DNA of 64,000 nucleotides from assembly GCF_902506205.1 (NCBI RefSeq), contig NZ_LR732816.1:1352106-1416105 (forward strand). Direction: 5' to 3'. The notes beneath the pieces are model-generated. The model made no database searches. It saw nothing but the letters and a program-made list of their open reading frames with translations, and was not told the DNA's origin. The stretch is from Brevundimonas sp. G8. Lineage in GTDB: Bacteria > Pseudomonadota > Alphaproteobacteria > Caulobacterales > Caulobacteraceae. This document shows, one piece after another, positions 37,773 through 49,340 of the stretch (within the stretch, counting starts at the first letter, position 1; every line of letters starts with the position of its first letter). The position numbers and the translations under genes were made by a program.

Positions 37773-38546
37773 TTACCAAATCTTCCAAGGGGCCCGTTGC
37801 GACTGCCACAGCTCTTCGAGAACATTCTTGTCGCGAAGCGTATCCATCGGACGCCAAAAACCGTCGTGCTGCCAAGTGTAGAGCTCTTCGTCGCGCGCAA
37901 GATTGCGAAGCGGATCCTGCTCAAACACCGTCGCATCGCCATCTGTTATATAATCGAAGACGGTCGGTTCGCAGACGAAGAAGCCTGCATTGATCCATCC
38001 GCCTTCAGTCTTGGGCTTTTCAGAGAAGCTCGCGACTCGCATGTTGTCGCCGATCTCTAGAGCGCCAAACCGCGCGTCCGGCTGCGCGGAGGTCATTGTA
38101 ATCGCCTTGCCATGGCTCTTGTGAAAGCGAACGAGCTCGGCCAGATCGATGTCGGCTACACCATCGCCATACGTCAGCAGGAATGGCTGATCCCCGATAA
38201 ACGGCTGTGCGCGCTTGATGCGGCCCCCGGTCATCGTCTCGAGGCCTGTATCGAGAAGGGTCACCCTCCAAGGCTCGCTCTCGTTGTTGTGCACCTCCAT
38301 CGACCCGTCGCGGATATCGATGGTCACGTCGCTCATGTGCAAGAAGTAGTTGGCGAAATACTCCTTTATATAGAAGCCCTTGTACCCGGTCAGTATCACG
38401 AAATCGTTGAAGCCATAATGCGAATAAAGCCGCATTATATGCCAGAGGATCGGCCGCCCGCCGATCTCAACCATCGGCTTCGGGCGCGAGCCGGTTTCTT
38501 CAGCTAGGCGTGTTCCGAGGCCGCCAGCCAGCAAAAGGACCTTCAT
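37773..38546 (-). CDS. rfbF: Glucose-1-phosphate cytidylyltransferase
   Basis: RfbF makes CDP-glucose from CTP and glucose-1-phosphate, the entry to CDP-deoxysugars. The 257-residue protein shows KVLLLAGGLGTRLAEETG, RPKPMVEIGGRPILWHIM, YGDGVADIDLAELV and GWINAGFFVCEPTVFDYI, matching the family throughout. The ATG at 38546 starts directly at the nucleotide loop. It is the first gene of the long minus-strand operon; a hairpin and palindromes lie in its 5' region. The usual partner RfbG (CDP-glucose 4,6-dehydratase) was not recognised nearby. Confidence 0.94.
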   Translation of the reverse strand: MKVLLLAGGLGTRLAEETGSRPKPMVEIGGRPILWHIMRLYSHYGFNDFVILTGYKGFYIKEYFANYFLHMSDVTIDIRDGSMEVHNNESEPWRVTLLDTGLETMTGGRIKRAQPFIGDQPFLLTYGDGVADIDLAELVRFHKSHGKAITMTSAQPDARFGALEIGDNMRVASFSEKPKTEGGWINAGFFVCEPTVFDYITDGDATVFEQDPLRNLARDEELYTWQHDGFWRPMDTLRDKNVLEELWQSQRAPWKIW

Positions 38547-40223
<1,677 letters not shown>

Positions 40224-40225
40224 AG

Positions 40226-41185
40226 ATGGAGGGCAGCGCAAGGGTTTTGGTCACTGGTGCCGGCGGGTTTGTAGGGCGCCGCCTCGTGAGCGCGCTTTCC
40301 GGGGAGCCAGGTGTCGGCGCTATTCTGGCATTGGGGGGAGGTGCAACAACCCCATCGAAAGTCGAGACCGGCGTGGCTGATGTCACGACCAATGAAATCG
40401 AAATGGCGATTGGCGCGTTCAGACCCAGTCATATTGTGCACTTGGCGGCTAAGTCGTCAGTCTTCTCAGCCCTGCGAGATAGTCGAGGCGTTATGGATGT
40501 GTCCGTGGGTGGGGCGCTGAGAATAGCCGACGGCGTAGCAATGCACGCCCCTTACGCCAAGGTCCTGTTTGCGAGTTCCGCCGAAGTTTACGGTGCTGCG
40601 TTCTCTTCCGGTGTGGAGCTTGATGAGGCAAGCCCTGTCGCGCCGGCCAATCCCTACGCGCGCTCAAAGCTTGCAGCCGAGTTTTTGCTCGCCGATCGGC
40701 TGAATTCGGAAGCCAGCCTAGTTGTGATGCGTCCCCTAAATCATATCGGACCGGGGCAGGACTCCAGATTTGTGGTTTCCGCCTTCGCCCAACAGATTGC
40801 CGAAATTGAACGCGGTTTGCGTCCCCCGGAAATCCGTGTCGGAAATCTTGACGCCCAGCGCGATTTCATGAGCGTCGACGATGTGGTGGAAGCCTATCTC
40901 ATGGTTCTCTTACAGAAGGCAATCGAACCTGGTTCAAGAGATATATTCAATATATCATCGGGATCTGTAAGAAGCATAAAAAGTGTGTTGACCGACCTTC
41001 TTGCTCTTTCTGCTGTCACCTGCAGCATTATCGTAGATAAAGAACGTTTTCGACCTAACGATATTGCCGTCACACGTCTTTCAAGCGCCAAGTTGAAGAA
41101 GGATATCGGCTGGTCTCCTAGGGGGGAGTGGACCGCCCTGTTGGCCTCGGTGCTCGACGAACATCGCTCCAAGCTGGCGAGCTAG
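40226..41185 (+). CDS. rmd: GDP-6-deoxy-D-mannose (GDP-D-rhamnose) synthase, Rmd-like reductase
   Basis: The 319-residue SDR starts ARVLVTGAGGFVGRRLVSAL, has HLAAKSSVFSALRD, SSAEVYG, PYARSKLAAEFLL and RPLNHIGPGQDSRFVVSAFAQQI, the pattern of Rmd enzymes that reduce GDP-4-keto-6-deoxymannose to GDP-D-rhamnose. GDP-fucose synthase is less likely given the sequence and the absence of an epimerase-type active site. It starts 2 bp after gmd. Product D-rhamnose is typical of ABC-exported O-antigens and of Caulobacterales surface glycans. Confidence 0.85.
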   Translation: MEGSARVLVTGAGGFVGRRLVSALSGEPGVGAILALGGGATTPSKVETGVADVTTNEIEMAIGAFRPSHIVHLAAKSSVFSALRDSRGVMDVSVGGALRIADGVAMHAPYAKVLFASSAEVYGAAFSSGVELDEASPVAPANPYARSKLAAEFLLADRLNSEASLVVMRPLNHIGPGQDSRFVVSAFAQQIAEIERGLRPPEIRVGNLDAQRDFMSVDDVVEAYLMVLLQKAIEPGSRDIFNISSGSVRSIKSVLTDLLALSAVTCSIIVDKERFRPNDIAVTRLSSAKLKKDIGWSPRGEWTALLASVLDEHRSKLAS

Positions 41186-41220
41186 GCGCGCACGCTCCAC
41201 ATGGCGAATACTCCTCACGA

Positions 41221-41248
41221 GCGTCTTTAAGACGTGCCGTAAAGACGC
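41221..41248. terminator. Hairpin between convergent genes after rmd
   Basis: A perfect 9-bp inverted repeat, GCGTCTTTA (41221-41229) and TAAAGACGC (41240-41248) with a 10-nt loop, lies 36 bp after the rmd stop, facing the 41356 gene from the other side. No T-run follows, so termination is inferred from its place between convergent genes. Confidence 0.45.
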
Positions 41249-41355
41249 CCCCTTGTTCAAGTTGCGCCCTGAGACGTTTTGGGTGCCTCCGACTGACTAG
41301 GCGCGGTGAACTTTTCAAGATCTGATAGTGTAAAACTACGAACCAGCCAGTCCGT

Positions 41356-42270
41356 CTAGGCCGGGGCGGTCTCGCCCATCATTTCGATATCGACGCCTTC
41401 TAGGGTTAAAGCGCCTGCGAGCGAGCTTTCTGGAAGAATAACCCGGAGTTCACAAAGCGCCGCTTCTTCAAAAATATGGGTGATTTGAGCGATGAAATGA
41501 CCAGATTTTCCCGGAGAAGCTTCGAATGAAGCAAATTGGGCAAGAGGCCCCCACTCGAACCGCAGCCGATGTCGACATGCAGACGCGTCAACAGAAAATC
41601 TAACGGTCGCCTGCCATTGGCCTTTGGGCAACGCCACGTATGGACCGTGAACCAGACATCGAGCACGACCCGTCAAGTCGATTCGTGTGCCGACTGATGC
41701 ATCAAGGCTTTGATGAGCAGGATCGATCGAGAAATCTGAGGGTAACCATGAATAGATGGCCCCCGGCTTCAGTGGGCCCTCCCTGTAGAGGGTGAGCGCA
41801 TGATCTACAGGGCCCTCCTTCGAATCAAACGTTCCGTCGAGGGGCACGTTGAGGAAGGATGTCACAGCTACAGACTTGGCCCCATCCAGCGTAGATGGGG
41901 TTATATATCGCACGCTAGGACTTGTCGGAAGGACCGAAAGGGCAAGCGATACATCGGCTCTTTGCCTGCCAGTCCAGTGCCCGAGAGCGTCAGCCTGCGT
42001 AAGAATTACCGTTTTCTCAGTGTAGGCGTTGGTCGATAGGTCGTTAAGATTATCGGAAATATGGATGCTGTAGGCATTTGTCGGATCGACGGCCTCATTT
42101 TCCCACGTGGAAATGGCTATGCCGCTGCCCTGCCCTTCAGCCAAGATTGCCCGACGCCACCCCTCAGAGTCAGGTGACGATGGAATAATGACCAATGCAC
42201 TGCCCGAATGGGTTTCGGATTGACTGATCAGTAGCGGATTAGGAGAGAGCATTTCTATTTCGATCGTCAA
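41356..42270 (-). CDS. Unrecognised protein with C-terminal beta domain, coupled to the ABC ATPase
   Basis: I cannot name this 304-residue protein. The C-terminal part (from about 190) reads DLTGRARCLVHGPYVALPKG, WQATVRFSVD, HRLRFEWG and a final stretch of strands, like a jelly-roll domain seen at the ends of some alphaproteobacterial glycosyltransferases (from memory, not searched). The N-terminal half has Rossmann-like strands (GSALVIIPSSPDSEGW) but no catalytic motif. No signal peptide. Its ATG overlaps the stop of the KpsT-like ATPase by 4 nt, so it is co-translated with the exporter and may work with it, for example in recognising the exported glycan. Confidence 0.62.
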   Translation of the reverse strand: MTIEIEMLSPNPLLISQSETHSGSALVIIPSSPDSEGWRRAILAEGQGSGIAISTWENEAVDPTNAYSIHISDNLNDLSTNAYTEKTVILTQADALGHWTGRQRADVSLALSVLPTSPSVRYITPSTLDGAKSVAVTSFLNVPLDGTFDSKEGPVDHALTLYREGPLKPGAIYSWLPSDFSIDPAHQSLDASVGTRIDLTGRARCLVHGPYVALPKGQWQATVRFSVDASACRHRLRFEWGPLAQFASFEASPGKSGHFIAQITHIFEEAALCELRVILPESSLAGALTLEGVDIEMMGETAPA

Positions 42271-42947
42271 CTAGCGCGAAGCCACATGTAGACATCGACA
42301 GCCTCATCAATATCGTCGAAAATCTTAGCTTGTCCGCCCTCGATAACAAGAGCGCGACTGCAGTGCGCCTTGATAAGGCCCATGTCGTGCGACGCCATTA
42401 TGAAGGCGCGATCAGCGCGGTGTTGGAAGAGTTCGGTATTACAGCGCTCCTGAAAGCGAGCGTCTCCCACCGAAACCAGTTCATCTATCAGGTAGCAATC
42501 GAATTCGATCGCTAGCGACATGCCAAAAGCCAGGCGTGCCCGCATCCCTGATGAATAGTGTTTGACGGGCATTTCAAGGCGCTTGCCCAGTTCAGCGAAG
42601 CCTTCCACACGATTAAGAATTTCATGATAATCACGACCATAGAGCCGTGATATGAAGCGGATATTGTCTAGGCCTGAAAGGCTTCCCTGAAAACCTCCCC
42701 CGAAACCGATCGGCCACGATGGTTTTACCGACCATTCTATCTTGCCGGATGTCGGGGGTAGGACGCCTCCTAGAATCTTTATCAGCGTCGATTTGCCTTG
42801 CCCGTTGCGACCGAGCAGAGCGAGGCGACCAGATCTGGGCACTTCGAAATTTAGATCGGAAAACACCGGACGACCGACGCCGGGTTTTCCGTATGTCTTT
42901 GTCAGTGAGGTAACGCGAAGGCCGCTGTCGCTCTGCAAGCTGGACAT
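42267..42947 (-). CDS. Polysaccharide ABC exporter ATP-binding protein (KpsT/CtrD-like)
   Basis: The 226-residue ATPase has Walker A LGRNGQGKST (with Gln-Gly instead of Ala-Gly), signature YSSGMRARLAFG, Walker B YLIDELVSVGD and switch His in MASHDMG. The CDELxxVGD-like Walker B and short length without a C-terminal extension match capsule exporters (KpsT, CtrD, Wzt short form) rather than O-antigen Wzt with a carbohydrate-binding tail. It drives export of the finished glycan through the permease at 44151. ATG 42947 shares one nt with the stop of the KpsE-like gene (TGATG). Confidence 0.93.
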   Translation of the reverse strand: MSSLQSDSGLRVTSLTKTYGKPGVGRPVFSDLNFEVPRSGRLALLGRNGQGKSTLIKILGGVLPPTSGKIEWSVKPSWPIGFGGGFQGSLSGLDNIRFISRLYGRDYHEILNRVEGFAELGKRLEMPVKHYSSGMRARLAFGMSLAIEFDCYLIDELVSVGDARFQERCNTELFQHRADRAFIMASHDMGLIKAHCSRALVIEGGQAKIFDDIDEAVDVYMWLRAS

Positions 42948-44113
42948 CAGTCCTGCCTGTGCTCGCGCACTCCAGCCCAAACCAGCCAACCAACCCCATA
43001 AATCAATAGGCAGGTCATAAGGACTGAAAGAATGGAACGTAGCCTGCGAGGCTCGGATGCTACGTCTGGCAGATTCGGAGACGCGATACGTTCCAGGTAG
43101 AGCTGTTGGCGCTGTGCGTCCTGTTGAGAGGACAAGAGGCTTGCTGTCGCCGCAGCAACTTCTTTGGCGGCAAGCTCGTTGTTGAGGACCAGAGTTTCAT
43201 ATTGGCCAAGTTGGGGGGCAAGCGAAGATGCGCCGCCAGCGATCTTGCTGCGTTCTTCAGCGATCTGGCGCTCAAGGGCTGTAATCCTGCCATTGATCGA
43301 GGGGAGCAATGGGCTTTGGGGTGTTTCAGCCCGCAACTGATCACGTTGCGCCTCGATTTCCGCAAGGCTGGACATCAGTCCAACCATCACTTGCGACATC
43401 GCAGTGGCCTCGCGTGCGGGATCGAGAAAACGCTGCTGATTGCGGAAGGTGGCCAAGGCAGCTTGTGCTTCGCCAGACAAGCGGACGGCCGAATCCCGAC
43501 GTAGCGTTGCGTCAGAGATCGCATTTGCAGTTGCGCGACGATTTAGCTGGTTAACAAGCGTTTCTCCTTCGTCAAGCAAGGCATTGGCCACCTTTTGGGC
43601 GTCGCCCGGTCGGAAGGCTTCAACGCGCAGCGTGCTGATTCCAGTTTGAGAGGCGTAGCCGACAGTTATAAATCGGCTGGATGCCTTGTACATGCTTTCA
43701 AAGCTGCGATCCTCAAGCAGATTAGGGTAGCGTGCGAAGACGTCTGCATGCGCGGGACCCAAAACATCGACCATGTTCACGCGCCGGTTCAGTTCGACAA
43801 GGCCATCGCGCGAAGTGATGTACTCGTGAATGGCGAAGGCGTCCGACGCTTGGCTCGTGAAGCCTGCTCCTTGAAGCGCGATGCCCAATGCCGACATTTG
43901 GGGTTGTGTTGGCGAACGCACGATGAAGCGCGCCTCTGATACATATATCGGGGCGGCAATCAGAGCGAAGTAGATGGCGGCGATCAGTGTGGGGATGGCG
44001 ACCACGACCAAAAAACCCCAAGGTATCTTTTTGAAGATATGCCGGTAATTTCGTTGTGGAGGCTTCTGTGCCGACGAGAGCGGGCCGACGTAGGATAGAC
44101 GATTTTCGGTCAT
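42947..44113 (-). CDS. Capsule export inner-membrane protein, KpsE/CtrB-like (PCP family)
   Basis: The 388-residue protein has one N-terminal membrane segment (IPWGFLVVVAIPTLIAAIYFA, split here at residue 20: IPWGFLVVVAIPTLIAAIYF, around 30-50), a periplasmic region with a long coiled coil (around 185-330) and a second membrane segment near the C-terminus (LSVLMTCLLIYGVGWLVWAG). APIYVSEARFIVRSP after the first segment is typical of KpsE/CtrB. It bridges the ABC permease to an outer-membrane exporter in the periplasm. ATG 44113 is chosen because residues before it are not conserved-looking. 37 bp separate it from the permease. Confidence 0.92.
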   Translation of the reverse strand: MTENRLSYVGPLSSAQKPPQRNYRHIFKKIPWGFLVVVAIPTLIAAIYFALIAAPIYVSEARFIVRSPTQPQMSALGIALQGAGFTSQASDAFAIHEYITSRDGLVELNRRVNMVDVLGPAHADVFARYPNLLEDRSFESMYKASSRFITVGYASQTGISTLRVEAFRPGDAQKVANALLDEGETLVNQLNRRATANAISDATLRRDSAVRLSGEAQAALATFRNQQRFLDPAREATAMSQVMVGLMSSLAEIEAQRDQLRAETPQSPLLPSINGRITALERQIAEERSKIAGGASSLAPQLGQYETLVLNNELAAKEVAAATASLLSSQQDAQRQQLYLERIASPNLPDVASEPRRLRSILSVLMTCLLIYGVGWLVWAGVREHRQD

Positions 44114-44150
44114 TGGTGTTTCGCGTTTGAGGCGTACGTCGGATCGATGC

Positions 44151-44936
44151 TTAATCGACTTCGATGCGCTTGCTGGCAACTGTTATCAACAACACGCCGC
44201 TGAGGTTCATGATGAGAACCCAAAGAAGTGCGTAAGCCGGATTGTAGTGCGTTTCAACGAACTCGCCGAACACGGCTGCCCGTATCATTTCCACAGCATG
44301 AGGGAAGGGAATCCAGAGGTAAATCTCGCGCGCAGACGGAGGCAAAAATGATGTCATGACGAATGCGCCCGATATCGGAATGAGCGCATAACTGAGAAAG
44401 CCGATCAGCCGTTCGAAAAGATCTGACATCATGGCCAGGCCGCCGAATGTCAGTGCAAGCCCTGAGCCGAGGCCCAGCATGATAAGCCAACCGGAATAAA
44501 GCAGCAGATAGTCTGTGGGCAGGTTGACTTGCTTGAGCCCGAGCAGAAGTGCGTAGACGATAATGAAGGCGCATGTGGCACCGGCAAATTCGAGAACTAC
44601 TCGGGTCGCGTAGATGTGCAGAGGCTTGATGCGTGAATGGTACAATAGCCCTGAGTTCGCTTGCAAAGCGGTGATGGTCGTGCCGATCAGGTGGCGCAAA
44701 AGCAGCAGGCTCATGTAGCCCGTCATCACAAATGGCCCCAGCTTTATGCCGTGTTCATAGGGGGGCTTGATAAAGTGCCACATCGTGAGCACGCCAACGC
44801 AGAAGATTAGCGGTTCGGCCACCAACCACAGAAAGCCAAGACCTTCCCGACCGTAACGCGTCATTATCTCGCGCATCATGAGCGCGCCTATTATACGGCC
44901 ATGGAGAGGCAGGCCGGTAGGAAGCGAACGGTTCAT
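44151..44936 (-). CDS. Polysaccharide ABC exporter permease (KpsM/CtrC-like)
   Basis: The 261-residue permease starts with a cytoplasmic amphipathic helix (LHGRIIGALMMREIMTRYGREG, here split: LMMREIMTRYGREGLGFLW) and six membrane segments, including FLWLVAEPLIFCVGVLTMW, FAGATCAFIIVYALLLGL and YALLWVLIMNLSGVLLITV. The REIxTRYGREGLGFLW motif is typical of ABC-2 capsule permeases. It is the first gene of the export operon (permease, KpsE-like, ATPase, 41356 protein). No outer-membrane Wza/KpsD gene or Kdo-linker KpsS/KpsC is in this window. Confidence 0.95.
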   Translation of the reverse strand: MNRSLPTGLPLHGRIIGALMMREIMTRYGREGLGFLWLVAEPLIFCVGVLTMWHFIKPPYEHGIKLGPFVMTGYMSLLLLRHLIGTTITALQANSGLLYHSRIKPLHIYATRVVLEFAGATCAFIIVYALLLGLKQVNLPTDYLLLYSGWLIMLGLGSGLALTFGGLAMMSDLFERLIGFLSYALIPISGAFVMTSFLPPSAREIYLWIPFPHAVEMIRAAVFGEFVETHYNPAYALLWVLIMNLSGVLLITVASKRIEVD

Positions 44937-45381
44937 AGGATCTTACTCTGCGCGTAGCGCATGGGATGCAAGCCGAGATGCGTCTTGGGCGGATGACAAA
45001 CAGCTTTCATACCGCATGGCATTCCCAGCAGGTTGATCAAGCGGCCGTCGAAATTCGCGCCCATGATAACCGTTGATGCGAAGGATTTGGCTCCTGAAAT
45101 AGATGTCAGTTTCGGCTACGACAAGCGCGCAGGCTGCGTCAACCTTGATGTCGATTCTGCGGGTAACTCTGCAGGTTGTTCGCTGGCCGACGATGTTGGC
45201 ATTGTCCAACGGTTATTTCGCTAGGTGTTGGCGCGCGACGATTCTCGGCCGTACGCAGCAAGCTGCTTACTTTTGACGATAAATCCGCTGTCGCAACGGT
45301 TGTCCACTATGTGGCGGATCGAGGATGTGTCGGCCCTTCCTGCGTGACACCGCCTCCATCCCCCGCTATCTCGCGCGCGTG
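44937..45381. other. Intergenic region between exporter operon and argB (right edge of locus)
   Basis: These 445 bp contain no gene I can support. Small open frames on both strands (for example ATG 45063 plus) have no ribosome site or recognisable family. It must hold the divergent promoters for the exporter operon and argB. This is the right junction of the polysaccharide locus with core chromosome. Confidence 0.5.
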
Positions 45382-46311
45382 ATGAACGAAACAGAACGCC
45401 AGTCCGAAGAACGCAGCTGGGAGACGGCGAAGACGCTCGCCGAGGCCTTGCCGTATATTCAGGTCTATGACCGCGAGACCGTGGTCATCAAATACGGCGG
45501 CCACGCCATGGGCGAGAGCGCAGTGGCGCGTCAGTTTGCGGCCGATGTCGTGCTGCTGAAGCTGATGGGCGTGAACCCGGTCGTGGTGCATGGCGGCGGG
45601 CCGCAGATCAGCGCCATGCTGGAAAAGGCGGGCGTGAAGTCCAGCTTCGTCGATGGCCTTCGGGTCACCGATCCGGCGACGATGGAGGTCGCCGAGATGG
45701 TGCTGTCGGGCGCGGTGAACAAGGAAATCGCCCACTGGATCACCATGGCGGGCAAGGAGGCGGACGTGCGCGGCGTCGGTCTGTCGGGCAAGGACGCGGG
45801 CCTGCTGACGGTCGAGAAGACCTGTCGCACCAAACGCGATCCCGACAGTATGATCGAGCATGAGGTGGACCTGGGCTATGTCGGGGAGCCGACCAAGGTC
45901 GATCCCAAGCTGATTAAGGGCCTGATCGCGTCGGAGACCGAGGATTGGGTTCCGGTGATCGCTCCAATTGGCGTCGCCGAGGACGGCCAGACCTACAACG
46001 TCAACGCCGATACGGTGGCGGGCGCCATCGCCGGATCGTTGAACGCCAAGCGGATGCTGCTGCTGACCGACGTGCCCGGGGTCAAGGGCGCGGACGGCGA
46101 CATCATTCGCCAGATGACGCTGGAGGAGGCGCAGGCCCTGATCGACAGCGGCGTCGCCCACGGCGGCATGATCCCCAAGCTGGAGACGGCCATGGCGGCC
46201 GTGCGTGCGGGCGTCGAGGCGGTGGTCATTCTTGATGGTCGCCGGCCGCATGCCATGCTGGTCGAGCTGTTCACCGAGTTCGGCGCGGGCACCCTGGTGA
46301 AGGCGTCTTGA
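45382..46311 (+). CDS. argB: Acetylglutamate kinase
   Basis: ArgB phosphorylates N-acetylglutamate in arginine synthesis. The 309-residue protein shows [12 protein letters not shown] (phosphate loop), [23 protein letters not shown] and the C-terminal [21 protein letters not shown], all diagnostic. The ATG at 45382 gives the normal length; its ribosome site is weak. The stop overlaps the next gene by 4 nt (TTGA), so argB, the HAD gene and dapD form one coupled transcript. Confidence 0.97.
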   Translation: MNETERQSEERSWETAKTLAEALPYIQVYDRETVVIKYGGHAMGESAVARQFAADVVLLKLMGVNPVVVHGGGPQISAMLEKAGVKSSFVDGLRVTDPATMEVAEMVLSGAVNKEIAHWITMAGKEADVRGVGLSGKDAGLLTVEKTCRTKRDPDSMIEHEVDLGYVGEPTKVDPKLIKGLIASETEDWVPVIAPIGVAEDGQTYNVNADTVAGAIAGSLNAKRMLLLTDVPGVKGADGDIIRQMTLEEAQALIDSGVAHGGMIPKLETAMAAVRAGVEAVVILDGRRPHAMLVELFTEFGAGTLVKAS

Positions 46312-46978
46312 CGGATCCCCATTCTGCATCCCTTGGGCATGTGCGGGCCTGGGTGTTCGACATGGACGACACCCTGTATCCGCGCGAGCAGGGGCTGATG
46401 CGGCTGGTGCAGGCGCGGATCAACGCCTTCGTGGTCGAGGCCGTGGGGCTGGACCCCGAGGCGGCGGCGGCGATGCAGCGTCAGTTCCTGGACGAGCATG
46501 GCACCACCCTGGCCGGTCTGATGGCCAACTATGCCGTCGATACCGAGCGGTTCCTGCGCGAGGTGCACGATGTGCCGCTGGATGGGGTCGAACCCAATCC
46601 GCGCCTGGCCGAGCGGCTGAAAAGCCTGCCGGGGCGGTGCTACGTCTTCACCAATGGGGCGCGCGACTATGCGCACCAGGTGCTGGAGCGGATCGGGATC
46701 GCCGATTGTTTCGCCGACGTCTTCGCCATCGAGGACGGCGACCTGACGCCCAAGCCCAATCCCGCCACCTTCCGCCGGATGCTGGAACGGTTCGACATCG
46801 ACCCGCACCAGGCCGCCTTCTTCGAGGACACGCCCAAGAACTTGGAGCCGGCCAAGGCCCTGGGCATGGCCACCGTCCTGATCGGCGACGGCCACGGCAA
46901 GCCGATCGGCCCGCACATCGACCATGTGGGCCCCGACCTTCTCGACTTCCTCTCCGACCTGACCTTCAAGGACGCCGC

Positions 46979-46982
<4 letters not shown>
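46308..46982 (+). CDS. HAD-family pyrimidine 5'-nucleotidase-like phosphatase, TTG start
   Basis: The 224-residue protein has HAD motif [12 protein letters not shown] (Asp nucleophile and Asp acid), motif [12 protein letters not shown] and motif [15 protein letters not shown] and [13 protein letters not shown], matching the SDT1-like pyrimidine 5'-nucleotidase group widely found between argB and dapD in alphaproteobacteria. It starts with TTG overlapping the argB stop, preceded by GAAGG. It overlaps dapD by 4 nt. The physiological substrate is not shown by sequence. Confidence 0.9.
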
Positions 46983-47848
<866 letters not shown>

Positions 47849-49186
47849 TCAGGCGGCGATGCGGGCGTCCTGTATCATGGGCGTTTCGAACGTCGCGTGA
47901 AGGGTGAAGGTCGACCCTTGGCCCGGGGTCGACGTCACCGTGATCTCGCCATCCATCAGGACGGCCAGACGCTGGCAGATGCTGAGGCCCAGGCCGGTGC
48001 CGCCGAACCGGCGCGTGGACGAGCCGTCCACCTGAGAGAAGGGCTGGAACAGGCGCGACAGATCGTCGGCGGCGATGCCGATGCCGGAATCGACGATGCC
48101 GATCCGCAGGGCGATGCGGCCTTCGGCGCGCGGTTCGCTTTCGACGACCATACGCACCTCGCCTTGCGGCGTGAACTTGATCGCATTGGCCAGAAGATTG
48201 TGCGTGACCTGGGCCAGGCGCAGCGGGTCCATCTTCAGCACGGGCGGAAGATCGTCTCGAATTTCGGTCGCGAAGGTCAGGCCGCGCGCCTCGGCCTGGG
48301 CCTTGAACGGCCCTGTCAGCCGGGTCACCAGCGTGTCGGTCTCGATATCGGCGATGTCGAGTTCCATCTTGCCGGACTCGATCTTGGTGATGTCGAGGAT
48401 GTCGTTCAGCAGCACCATCAAACCTTCGCCCGAGTTGCGGATCACGCCGACGAACTCCTTCTGGCGGTCGCTGAGTTCGGACATTTGAAGCAGTTGCGCC
48501 GCGCCCAGCACCCCGTTCATCGGCGTGCGCAGTTCGTGCGAGATGACGCCCAGGAAGTTGGACTTGGCCGCGCTGGCCGCGTCGGCGCGGTCGCGGGCGG
48601 TTTCCAGCTCTGCGATCAGCTCGGCCTGACGCCGGTTCACGGCCTCGAGATCGCCGTCCTTCATCTGGGTGATGACGACCTTGATGAGAAGCGCAAGCGC
48701 CAGGACGGGAACCATGCTGAGCATGACCCAGAATCCGGGACCACCCCATAGGCGGACCAACAGCATGGCCGCCACGATCGAATAGGGCGCCGACACGATC
48801 AAGGCCTCGCGCGGTGCGGCGCGCATCTGGGTGAAGACGAGGACATAGCCCGCCATCAGCAGGCCGACGCCCAGCGGCACGCCATAGGCGCCGCCGTGCA
48901 GGATGGCCAACAGCGGCGCAGCCGCCCAGGCGACGCAGGAAACCGTCGCCGTCGTCAGCTTGATGCGATCGTGAAGCCGGATGTCGGAAAGAACCAGTCG
49001 GCGCTCGACGAAGGTTCGCAACATGCCGATCATCGTAGCCGCACAGAACCAGGAGACGGCCTCGTACCAGTCAGTGACGGTGGCGAGGGCCAAGGCCCAG
49101 CTGGCGATCAACAGATACCGCATGTAACCCGCTGCAATCACGTGCTGCAGAACCAGGCGGCCTGAGGCGGATTGGGGCTGGGTCAT
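47849..49186 (-). CDS. Membrane sensor histidine kinase
   Basis: The 445-residue protein has several N-terminal membrane segments (about 20-175), a linking coiled coil (around 180-205) and a HisKA domain with FLGVISHELRTPMNGVLG (His217). The HATPase follows: LLANAIKFTPQG (N box), VDSGIGIAADD (G1), FGGTGLGLSICQRLAVLM (G2). It lacks a receiver domain and PAS domain. The signal and partner regulator are unknown; no response regulator gene is adjacent. It abuts the dapD stop. Confidence 0.93.
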   Translation of the reverse strand: MTQPQSASGRLVLQHVIAAGYMRYLLIASWALALATVTDWYEAVSWFCAATMIGMLRTFVERRLVLSDIRLHDRIKLTTATVSCVAWAAAPLLAILHGGAYGVPLGVGLLMAGYVLVFTQMRAAPREALIVSAPYSIVAAMLLVRLWGGPGFWVMLSMVPVLALALLIKVVITQMKDGDLEAVNRRQAELIAELETARDRADAASAAKSNFLGVISHELRTPMNGVLGAAQLLQMSELSDRQKEFVGVIRNSGEGLMVLLNDILDITKIESGKMELDIADIETDTLVTRLTGPFKAQAEARGLTFATEIRDDLPPVLKMDPLRLAQVTHNLLANAIKFTPQGEVRMVVESEPRAEGRIALRIGIVDSGIGIAADDLSRLFQPFSQVDGSSTRRFGGTGLGLSICQRLAVLMDGEITVTSTPGQGSTFTLHATFETPMIQDARIAA

Positions 49187-49309
49187 CGTCAGGGTCTCGG
49201 AAAAGGCAACGACCTTTTATACCCACTCTTCACCTAACATACGGTGAACGCTGACTTTTGTAGCCTGTAATGTCCGGGTTCGTACGCAAGGCTTGAGGGC
49301 GGATAGGGT

Positions 49310-49333
49310 GGAGGCGGCCGCGAAACCGCCTCC
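49310..49333 (-). terminator. GC-rich hairpin after the DUF892 gene
   Basis: An 8-bp perfect stem (GGAGGCGG 49310-49317, CCGCCTCC 49326-49333, 8-nt loop) lies 7 bp past the stop of the DUF892 gene on its transcribed side. No T-run follows, so it is a candidate terminator only. Confidence 0.5.
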
Positions 49334-49340
49334 GGTCGTA

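Noticed and set aside
44943-45224. Small open frames on both strands upstream of the exporter permease
   Set aside because: They overlap each other antisense, lack ribosome sites and resemble no family; the region more likely holds promoters.
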